The notes below the pieces were generated by a model that saw only the letters and a program-made list of their open reading frames with translations, had not been told where the DNA came from and searched no databases. A program made the translations under genes and the position numbers. Of a DNA stretch of 62,794 nt, positions 50,217 to 57,154 are shown in pieces (the stretch's first letter is position 1; each line of letters opens with the position of its first letter). The stretch is from Candidatus Undinarchaeales archaeon (GTDB lineage Archaea; SpSt-1190; JASMDC01). The stretch lies in the NCBI GenBank assembly GCA_030753015.1, contig JASMDC010000022.1, forward strand, positions 1 through 62,794, read 5' to 3'.

Positions 50217-52025
50217 ATGGCCGGAAGGGGAGAGCTCCGTGGTCCATGGGACACTGCTCCCGTCCTGCTCTTCATCCTTATCCTGCTCCTCCACGGCCTC
50301 CTGGTAAATCCGAGCCTCTCGCTCAGGTTCTCCAATGAGGATGTTAACTGGCTGCTGGCCATTACCGGTCTGGCACGGGAATCCGTCATCGACGATGCGC
50401 AGGGTGTGTGCACTACCATACCCTTCCCGACCATGCCTGATGCCACACCCACGTCCATGGAGCGGGTGGGGGTTCCGGCGATGGCGGCGCCGCTGTTACT
50501 GTTCTTCGGCACCTTTGGCCTGCGTCTGGTCCACGGTCTCGGTGTGGCGACGGCCGCCCTGCTCACGTACGTCCTCGCGCTGCGGGTGGGCCGCAGCCGC
50601 AGTATTGCCCTCGTGTGCATGGCCTTGGTCGCCCTCCACCCTACCATCCTGTTCTGGGAGCACCTCGGTGATCCCTCAACGACTGCGGTAGTGCCCCGAC
50701 CTTTCCATTCCAATCGCCCCGTTCTCCTCCTGGTCACGTCCCTCCTCGCTACGCTGGTGCTCCGGGAAAGGCCCTCGGTGCGTACAGCGCTGGCAATGGG
50801 GATTGTGTATGGTGCCGCGTGCGGGGTGTTGCACATCCTCATGGTGCTCGCAGTTCCCATCCTGTGGTGGCTCGCGCACGCATCACGAAGGGAGCACGCA
50901 CTTCTGGCGTTCGCGTTGGGCACGGTCATTACCGTCATCCCTTGGATGTTGTGGTACCAGTCCATGTGCGGGAGCGTGTTCGTCCATCCTACCCAGGGAT
51001 GCATCCTCTTCTGTGATCCCACATACTACCGCGATGAGGTATTGTGTGACCGTTCACGTATGACATCCGCTGATGGCGAGGAACAGGTGCACCCCCAGCG
51101 GATCGGGAGCACGACATTCCCTTTCCATGGGAGATTGAACTTTCAGAGCGGCATCATCAGGACACCGGGTTACCCCTACCCGGCGTTCGTGCTCGCGTTC
51201 CTGCGCATCCTGGCATGGCTCGGGGTGCCTCTGACCGCGATGGCCCTGACCGGGATCGGTGATAAGGAGCGGCGATGGATGCTCATGGCCGCTTTGTTGT
51301 GGTTCGCGACCTACTTCATCGTTCTCGCGCCCCAGGAGAGCTGGGACTGGGACAAGGAGCGCCTCTTCCTTCCCTTCATCCCACCCGTGGTCGTGTTCCT
51401 CACCATAGGGACCTCACGCGTTCTGCATGAACCACACCGACTGTGGCACGTTATAGGGGTCGCCATCGCCCTGGTCGCAGTACTGACCCTCCTCGCCGGA
51501 GTCGAGGTGGCTCCCGATCCCACGTGGCAGCTCCTCTTCCCCCGTGAGCACCATGCTCCCGTCCTGTACGCTCGCGAGCGGCGTATCGCCGAAGTGCGGG
51601 CAGAGGTCACGACCCCACGGATCCTGCCCGTCGTCGCGCGTACGTCCACGTTCGGTCTCAATGGTCCCGCTCGCCACGAGCTCACACCACTCGCTGCGTT
51701 CGAGGATCCGGCTCTCCGCCCCGGTATCGACAGCATCTCACAGCTTCCAGAGGGAGCGGTCGCCCTTATCCAAGGGGACGTGGACCTGGTCCAGGCCGCG
51801 ACACAACGGTGCGCCATCCCTCTTGCGGCGTCGGTCTCGCCAGCATCACCCCGGTTCGTGCTGGACGTCGGACACGTCCGCGACACACTTTGCACCATGC
51901 AGAAGGTCTACCTCTTCACATCGGAGCCCGTAGGCGACCTCGATGAGTCCGTAATCCTTGGTGAAGAGGTAAATGGCGGACATCTCCTGACGCTCACGCC
52001 AGATGCCCGGGAGCGCTACTGCTGA
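50217..52025 (+). CDS. GT-C-like polytopic membrane protein
   Basis: Membrane protein of 602 residues: about nine to eleven helices in the first 430 residues, with a large extracytoplasmic loop (about 40-85, containing NEDVNWLL) after the first helix, and a soluble extracytoplasmic C-terminal domain (about 430-602). This is the layout of dolichyl-phosphate-mannose-type (GT39-like) glycosyltransferases, but no diagnostic motif is certain. Six or more cysteines lie outside the membrane. The TATA box CAATATAAAG (50184-50193) gives a leaderless start. Its end overlaps the convergent gene by 10 bases. Confidence 0.6.
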   Translation: MAGRGELRGPWDTAPVLLFILILLLHGLLVNPSLSLRFSNEDVNWLLAITGLARESVIDDAQGVCTTIPFPTMPDATPTSMERVGVPAMAAPLLLFFGTFGLRLVHGLGVATAALLTYVLALRVGRSRSIALVCMALVALHPTILFWEHLGDPSTTAVVPRPFHSNRPVLLLVTSLLATLVLRERPSVRTALAMGIVYGAACGVLHILMVLAVPILWWLAHASRREHALLAFALGTVITVIPWMLWYQSMCGSVFVHPTQGCILFCDPTYYRDEVLCDRSRMTSADGEEQVHPQRIGSTTFPFHGRLNFQSGIIRTPGYPYPAFVLAFLRILAWLGVPLTAMALTGIGDKERRWMLMAALLWFATYFIVLAPQESWDWDKERLFLPFIPPVVVFLTIGTSRVLHEPHRLWHVIGVAIALVAVLTLLAGVEVAPDPTWQLLFPREHHAPVLYARERRIAEVRAEVTTPRILPVVARTSTFGLNGPARHELTPLAAFEDPALRPGIDSISQLPEGAVALIQGDVDLVQAATQRCAIPLAASVSPASPRFVLDVGHVRDTLCTMQKVYLFTSEPVGDLDESVILGEEVNGGHLLTLTPDARERYC

Positions 52026-53185
52026 TCTCGATCATCCGGTGACGGGGGGGACACGAGTCCCGCTATGAGCCCCATCAACAAGGGTGTACCGAAGATCACG
52101 TGGCGGTAACCGATGTAATGGCCCGCGAGCGGCATGTACAGGACCACGGCCGCAAGTTGGAACGCGAGAAGTGCCAAGGGCCCTGTGAGGAATGCCTGTC
52201 GCAGGCCCTGTCTGACAACTATGATGGCAAGAACGAGCAGGGCTGGGAGGCCGGTGATGTACATCGTCTGAGCTACGGTGGCCGGGAGGAACTGCTCGAC
52301 AGCGCTTGAAGCACCGACCTCGGCCAGGCCCCGGTGGAAATGGCGGGCGAAGCAGGGAAGGTATCCCTCACAACCGCGGTACATGAGGTCGAGGGATTTG
52401 GCATGCTCGATGTTCGTGGTCACTGCAGGGAGCACGGGGAGGAGCACCAGTATCGGCCACAGCAATCGGACGTCGAAGGGACGTGACCGCAGTGTACGGA
52501 ACAAGAAAAGTGACAGGTAGAGGATGACGTTGGTAGGCCGGCCCAGGAGGAAGAGGCTCGCAGCCACGATCAATCCTTGTCGGTGACGTGCACCCTCGGC
52601 CTCGTAAGCGATGAAGCGGTCCAGCACAAGGAAATAGAAGAAGAGGTTGACCGACTCGGACATGAGCGTGAATCCCCGGAGGGGGAGTGGCGAGAGCACC
52701 ATCCATCCCAGCACCGCTGTCCGCGCGGGGCGACCAAGGCCCAACCGACCCAGGATCCGCCATACAAGGAAGAAAGTCCCCGCCATGAGGGCGAGATTGA
52801 TGGCGACCATGGCGTTAAGCGATCGCGTCGGACAGTAGAGCGGCGCTACTGTCAGCGGGAAGAGGATGAATGGGACGCGGTAGTGATGCCAGTCAAACCG
52901 ACCACTGCACACCATCTCGGTGGCCTCCAGGTACGACACGGTATCGGGTGTGTAGACGTACCAGGACCTGATGATCAGATAAATGCGAGTGCTCGGATAT
53001 CGGCGCATGGGCGACTCGATTAAGATCGTACCGTTCTCCCACCGGGGCGGAGCGGACATGAGATCCTCGTCCGCTGGTGTGAGCTCCAGGGCGTTGGCCC
53101 GGAGGTCGGTCAGCGTACCGGCGTGATAGGGGATGGCGAGCAGCACCACTAGAAGGGCCGCTGCGAGGTCACGTCGGACGGCCAC
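52016..53185 (-). CDS. GT-C-like polytopic membrane protein of the U32 operon
   Basis: Membrane protein of 389 residues with an N-terminal helix (about 7-24), an extracytoplasmic loop with VYTPDTVSYLEATEMV (about 75-90) and about eight further helices. The acidic loop after the first helix resembles GT-C glycosyltransferases. The start is GTG 53185, 9 bases after the U32 gene stop codon and behind GGCGGGGG, so it is the last gene of a minus-strand operon with two U32 proteins and a radical SAM protein. No family is certain. Confidence 0.55.
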   Translation of the reverse strand: MAVRRDLAAALLVVLLAIPYHAGTLTDLRANALELTPADEDLMSAPPRWENGTILIESPMRRYPSTRIYLIIRSWYVYTPDTVSYLEATEMVCSGRFDWHHYRVPFILFPLTVAPLYCPTRSLNAMVAINLALMAGTFFLVWRILGRLGLGRPARTAVLGWMVLSPLPLRGFTLMSESVNLFFYFLVLDRFIAYEAEGARHRQGLIVAASLFLLGRPTNVILYLSLFLFRTLRSRPFDVRLLWPILVLLPVLPAVTTNIEHAKSLDLMYRGCEGYLPCFARHFHRGLAEVGASSAVEQFLPATVAQTMYITGLPALLVLAIIVVRQGLRQAFLTGPLALLAFQLAAVVLYMPLAGHYIGYRHVIFGTPLLMGLIAGLVSPPSPDDRDQQ

Positions 53186-53194
53186 ATCCCCCGC

Positions 53195-54007
53195 CTATCC
53201 GCCAGGTACCTCGGGCTCAAATACCAGGCGGTCGATACCCATGGCCTCCAACTCCGTCTCCGAGGGGACGTCCTTGTTGTAGTAGAACTGGGTGTTGCCC
53301 TTGAGCCTTAGCTCCACAGGAACGGTCGGATGTGTGAGCCGGAACGTGTAGGTCTCGCACTCGCGTCCGCAAGGGAATATGCCCACGCGGTCCACCTTCT
53401 CCGGCTGATCACAGGCGTTCGTAAGACAAAGGCGCGTGGTCGTGACATAGACCCATGGCTCGTACAGGGTCCCGCTCAGTTTGACATCGGGGAAATCCAG
53501 ATTTACATCGAGCCCCTGGAGCGGCCAGTCGAGCTCGATGCGTCCGATGCGTCTTTCGCTCAGGAACCGGCGAACAATAGGCACAGTAATCCCCAGGCGC
53601 CGGAAGTGGTCCACCATGGCATCGGGCACTTTGCCCTTGAGAAGGGAGAGCCGGGGGCCACGCTTCTGGCGCGTTATGAGCCGACCGAAAACCGGTACGA
53701 GAGCGTCGAACCGGTCGTTGATCATCCGAAGTGTACCCCAATCGTTGATGACCACCTCGCTCCCAGGTCGACGCGCGACCATGAGGGCGAACAGTGGCTC
53801 CAGCATGTCGAGCCCCGCGTCAGTGACATATGGGGTGAGGAGAGTTAGGTCCAACTTTCGTTCCTCGCAAAGGTCGAGCACGCTCCCAAGCTCCTTTGCA
53901 GTGGGAATGAGGTTCTGGCAGAACTCGGCACCGAAGTACACCCGTGTGTACTTGTCCTCCAGGTCGTTTGTATGGTCGGTCCGTGAGAGATAGAGCGCGT
54001 GTTCCAT
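53195..54007 (-). CDS. U32-family protein, UbiV-like
   Basis: Protein of 270 residues resembling the UbiV branch of peptidase family U32. Four cysteines in the spacing expected for a 4Fe-4S site lie at C194, C199, C213 and C217 (RLCLTNAC then FPCGREC). UbiV works with UbiU in oxygen-independent hydroxylation of the quinone ring in bacteria; other U32 proteins hydroxylate RNA. The partner-like gene lies just upstream with 5 bases between, so the two probably form a heterodimer. The substrate is unknown. Confidence 0.75.
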   Translation of the reverse strand: MEHALYLSRTDHTNDLEDKYTRVYFGAEFCQNLIPTAKELGSVLDLCEERKLDLTLLTPYVTDAGLDMLEPLFALMVARRPGSEVVINDWGTLRMINDRFDALVPVFGRLITRQKRGPRLSLLKGKVPDAMVDHFRRLGITVPIVRRFLSERRIGRIELDWPLQGLDVNLDFPDVKLSGTLYEPWVYVTTTRLCLTNACDQPEKVDRVGIFPCGRECETYTFRLTHPTVPVELRLKGNTQFYYNKDVPSETELEAMGIDRLVFEPEVPGG

Positions 54008-54012
54008 GTCAG

Positions 54013-54987
54013 TTACACCGCCGTCGGGTAGTAGCAGCGCCGTCCGCAGGGGAAGCCATACACCTCTGCATATCGCGCCATCACCCGTTCGATATAGTCA
54101 TTCTTGGTAAGTCCCTCTGACAGCAGGTCACGGGCCCACGCGATAAGGGATAGGTCGCGCAGCTTCCGCTCCGTGTCGTGGATGCGCCCGATGATCTTGA
54201 CACTGTCCATACCGATACGGTCCAGTTCCCAGATCGCGCATGCACCGCAGTAGTGGCATGTGCCCTCTGTGAGCAGTGACTTCCAGCCCTGATAGTGCTT
54301 TCTTGCGGTCTCAGCCCCAGGTCCATGCGCTTTCACCTCATAGGTGAGGCGGCATGCGTGGCATCCATCGGCGCCAAGATAGAGATCGGGATAGCCTTCC
54401 ACGTTCAATGCGTGCTGGAACGTGCAGAGTCCGTCGATGAAACTGCACAGGGCGTTGATGATGAACATCTCAAGCTCCAAAGAGGTGGACGCGCGCAGGC
54501 GTTCCAGCTCCGAGAGGGTGAAGTGGCGAGGGAGGACCAGACGCGCGGCACCGAGCTCCTCGTACAAGCGTGCAGTTCGCGAGTTGAAGGTGGTCCCCAC
54601 GGTGCTCACGTGCAACCGGGCGGGGATCCCCTGCTCGCGCAGGGTGAGCATAAGCCCAATGTCCCCAACGATGAGCGCGTCGATCCCCTGATCCAAGGCC
54701 CGCTCCAGCTCATTGAGCACCACTGGATACTGCTCTTGTGTGTAGTACTGGGCGTTCATTGTGAGGTTCACGGGTGCGCCACGCTCGTGTGCCCGCTCGA
54801 TGGCCTTGCCCAGTTCCTCGGCAGTGGCGAAGTTGGACTGCGGCCATTCCCGGCGGTTGATGGGAGAGCAGTGGGAGAACCGCTCCTTCCATGCGGCCGG
54901 AAGGAGCCCCGCATAGAACTCGTTGGCCCCGGCATCGACGAGAGCGTCCACCTCAGAGGCCGTATTGAGGGGCGAGACGATGCGCAT
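54013..54987 (-). CDS. U32-family protein, UbiU-like
   Basis: Protein of 324 residues of peptidase family U32. It starts with SPLNTASEVDALVDAGANEFYAG, normal for the family, and has the conserved cysteine set in ALCSFIDGLC (C181, C188) and GCHACR (C209, C212). Additional cysteines CHYCGAC (244-250) and a C-terminal pair could hold a second cluster. E. coli UbiU binds a 4Fe-4S cluster through equivalent residues and acts with UbiV. A minus-strand CCTTTAAAAA box (55011-55020) is about 28 nt before ATG 54987, so an internal promoter also serves the pair. Confidence 0.8.
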   Translation of the reverse strand: MRIVSPLNTASEVDALVDAGANEFYAGLLPAAWKERFSHCSPINRREWPQSNFATAEELGKAIERAHERGAPVNLTMNAQYYTQEQYPVVLNELERALDQGIDALIVGDIGLMLTLREQGIPARLHVSTVGTTFNSRTARLYEELGAARLVLPRHFTLSELERLRASTSLELEMFIINALCSFIDGLCTFQHALNVEGYPDLYLGADGCHACRLTYEVKAHGPGAETARKHYQGWKSLLTEGTCHYCGACAIWELDRIGMDSVKIIGRIHDTERKLRDLSLIAWARDLLSEGLTKNDYIERVMARYAEVYGFPCGRRCYYPTAV

Positions 54988-55026
54988 ACTACCTGCTCCC
55001 TAAGAATGGTCCTTTAAAAAAGGTTC

Positions 55027-56385
55027 TTATTGGACGTCCCCGGCGCCCGTGATCGCGTCACGTTCGCGCTGGAGGTTGTCGTCGGCGGTGGTCGCGATGC
55101 CAGTGAGGGAGACGTTACCACCCTGGCAGAATCCGGTATTGGCCAGGTCATAGGTGAGCATGTCGCATGGGCTCCCGAACCCGACTACTAGCACACCTCC
55201 GCTCCCACCGGACACGGCCACGGTACCGCCGGTGACCAGGGAGAGGAGCTGGCGCCACAGCAGTCGCACGGCCCGTAACCCGCCACGAGTGAGAAACGCC
55301 CGACCGAGAGCGGCCAATAGAAATGGAGTGGCGAACCAGGAGCCACCAACCACACGTTCACGGTAGGTGTCCAAGGACGGTTCGAGGGCAGCGAGGTCCA
55401 CGAGGTGGGGCAAGGGAATGAAACCACGCCCGGGCTCCCGCACCAGGATGATGTGGTGGTTGTAGAAGCAGTTGAGCCGTCCCAGCACATGGTAGAGTGC
55501 GAAGAACAGCCGCTGGAACCGGTAGAGATCGCGAAGAGTGAACTGCCCGTCCGTTTGTTCTTCGAGTAGCAGCGCGAGTTCATCGTTCGTAAGGGCTATC
55601 TCGTTCTCCCGACGGGCCCGGCCGAGACGTGTGAGCGAACGGAATCCCACAGCGCGAATGAAAGGACGGTCCACGGCATACCGGAGTATATCCCCCAGCT
55701 CACCTTCGTTGATCCCGCGCGCTACGGCCACCTCGAGCACGGTAGGGACCTTACGCGCCTCAATTGCGGAGAGCACTTCTTCGTGGAGGGCGGCCAGCCT
55801 TTCTCCACGCAGGCGTTCCAGCGACGCGTCGTCGAACGAATCGAACTGGAGGCGTACCTCAGATAGGCCCGCCACCAGAAGGTCGTCGAGATAGCCAGGT
55901 TCAATGAGCCGCTTCCCGTTTGTAAAGAGCACGGGGAGGTTCCCTGACTTCCGCACACGGCGAACGATATCCACAAGATCATCCCGAAGCGTGGGCTCAC
56001 CACCGAACAGATTGATTTGGACACCCCGAACCTTGGACAGAAAGTCGTCCACATCCTTCCCGGTCATCTCGCTACCTTCATCCCCTCCATTTACCGAACA
56101 GATAGGACAGCGCATGTTGCATCGCATGGTGAGGAAGAGGTTGTACACCGGAAAATCATAGTCGTCCGTTACGGGTGCCTCACCGTTCAGGGTAAAGAAG
56201 TCACGGGACAGTCCTTCCTGGTACCATGGCTCCACTCCGACCTGAGCCCGGATCGTCCCATGATCAGGGCACTCCCGGACCAGCCAGACCCGACCGTCGT
56301 CCTCGCGGACCTCGGCCTCGAGCTCTCGCAGACAGGTGGGACATACGCTCCTTGTCGTGCGGAAGACCTTACCCAAAGAACTCAC
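55027..56385 (-). CDS. Radical SAM protein with Tes-like N-terminal knuckle
   Basis: Radical SAM enzyme of 452 residues. The N-terminus has a knuckle CPTC (C15, C18) followed by ECPDHG (C39), the same layout as the rubredoxin-like end of the tetraether synthase (Tes) family. The radical SAM cluster motif CNMRCPIC holds C89, C93 and C96, followed by LFGGEPT. The extra cysteine-rich segment between the knuckle and the cluster in Tes proteins is missing, so it is a related but distinct subfamily. The start is GTG 56385, 29 nt after a minus-strand GTTTTTATG-type box. First gene of the operon with the U32 pair. Confidence 0.78.
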   Translation of the reverse strand: MSSLGKVFRTTRSVCPTCLRELEAEVREDDGRVWLVRECPDHGTIRAQVGVEPWYQEGLSRDFFTLNGEAPVTDDYDFPVYNLFLTMRCNMRCPICSVNGGDEGSEMTGKDVDDFLSKVRGVQINLFGGEPTLRDDLVDIVRRVRKSGNLPVLFTNGKRLIEPGYLDDLLVAGLSEVRLQFDSFDDASLERLRGERLAALHEEVLSAIEARKVPTVLEVAVARGINEGELGDILRYAVDRPFIRAVGFRSLTRLGRARRENEIALTNDELALLLEEQTDGQFTLRDLYRFQRLFFALYHVLGRLNCFYNHHIILVREPGRGFIPLPHLVDLAALEPSLDTYRERVVGGSWFATPFLLAALGRAFLTRGGLRAVRLLWRQLLSLVTGGTVAVSGGSGGVLVVGFGSPCDMLTYDLANTGFCQGGNVSLTGIATTADDNLQRERDAITGAGDVQ

Positions 56386-56480
56386 CGTGCCGACGCGGGC
56401 TCGGGCAAAACATAAAAACACGATGGGAGCCGGGCCAAGGCGCTGGCTGGGATGGCGGAACGATGCCTGACCTAGATGGT

Positions 56481-56981
56481 CTAGTAAGCCTGACAGCTGC
56501 CCTCGAGTCGAGTTATATAGGAGTTGATCTCCTCGATCTGGAAGCAATTGTCGTGCTGTCGAAGGGCAGTACCACAATCAGTGCACACGAAATCGTTCTC
56601 GAAAGCGTTCTCGAAGGTTGTTTTGGTACAGCCGCTCTCACATCGGAAAAAGTGGTTGCCGCGCTCGTAGTCGAGCCGACGCCGGAGTAGATCAAGGGTC
56701 ATGTTCCGCCTCGTCTCCACCAGCTGATGCAGCCGGTCCTGTTGCAGGGTCCAATGGTATACGTACCAGCCATTGGCCTCTCGCTCTTTGCGGAAGCTTA
56801 CGACCTTCTGATTGTATAGACGATAGAGGATGCCTCGGATGACTGACTCCGGAATGCCTACCGCCGCAGCAAGGTCAACCTCGGACATCTCGTCCGCGGT
56901 TAGAAGCTTTCTTACCACCTCGATGGCCCGGATTCCACCATATCCCGCAATGGTGTCCACCAGAATTGGTTCTCGCAACAT
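56481..56981 (-). CDS. tfe: Transcription factor E (TFE alpha)
   Basis: Archaeal TFE, homologous to TFIIE alpha, 166 residues. The N-terminal winged helix (about 10-85) opens the promoter with RNA polymerase, and the zinc ribbon uses FRCESGC (C114, C118) and VCTDCG (C133, C136). It assists TBP and TFB during initiation. ATG 56981 gives the family N-terminus; GTG 56996 is closer to the TATA-predicted transcription start near 57000 and cannot be excluded. Divergent from the polymerase gene, with a perfect inverted repeat between them. Confidence 0.92.
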   Translation of the reverse strand: MLREPILVDTIAGYGGIRAIEVVRKLLTADEMSEVDLAAAVGIPESVIRGILYRLYNQKVVSFRKEREANGWYVYHWTLQQDRLHQLVETRRNMTLDLLRRRLDYERGNHFFRCESGCTKTTFENAFENDFVCTDCGTALRQHDNCFQIEEINSYITRLEGSCQAY

Positions 56982-57022
56982 GTCCACATCTCTCACCTGG
57001 ACAGACCTTAGAGGAACTCGTT

Positions 57023-57032
57023 GGTTATATAG
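57023..57032 (-). promoter_or_regulatory. TATA box of tfe
   Basis: CTATATAACC read on the minus strand, predicting transcription start near 57000. Confidence 0.5.
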
Positions 57033-57047
57033 TTTTTGGAAAGAATG

Positions 57048-57070
57048 GGCTTATTAACCTTTAATAAGCC
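57048..57070. promoter_or_regulatory. Perfect 10-3-10 inverted repeat between tfe and polB
   Basis: GGCTTATTAA, spacer CCT, TTAATAAGCC. It lies in the shared divergent promoter region (56997-57154), 16 bases beyond the tfe TATA box. AAACGG/CCGTTT (57074-57079 and 57089-57094) is a second, shorter inverted repeat beside it. The position suggests a dimeric regulator site controlling one or both genes. Confidence 0.5.
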
Positions 57071-57120
57071 GTGAAACGGACGATTTGGCCGTTTTTCTCG
57101 ATTTACAGCACGCTATGGAA

Positions 57121-57130
57121 ATATTTTTAA
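57121..57130 (+). promoter_or_regulatory. TATA box of the DNA polymerase gene
   Basis: ATATTTTTAA, centred 28-29 nt before ATG 57155, predicting a leaderless transcript. Confidence 0.5.
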
Positions 57131-57154
57131 TGACGTAGGTTATCGACAGGTTAA

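Noticed and set aside
55027..56577. A longer radical SAM protein beginning at 56577
   Set aside because: The extension overlaps the tfe 3' end and lies upstream of the promoter box; GTG 56385 has leaderless spacing and begins just before the conserved CPTC knuckle.
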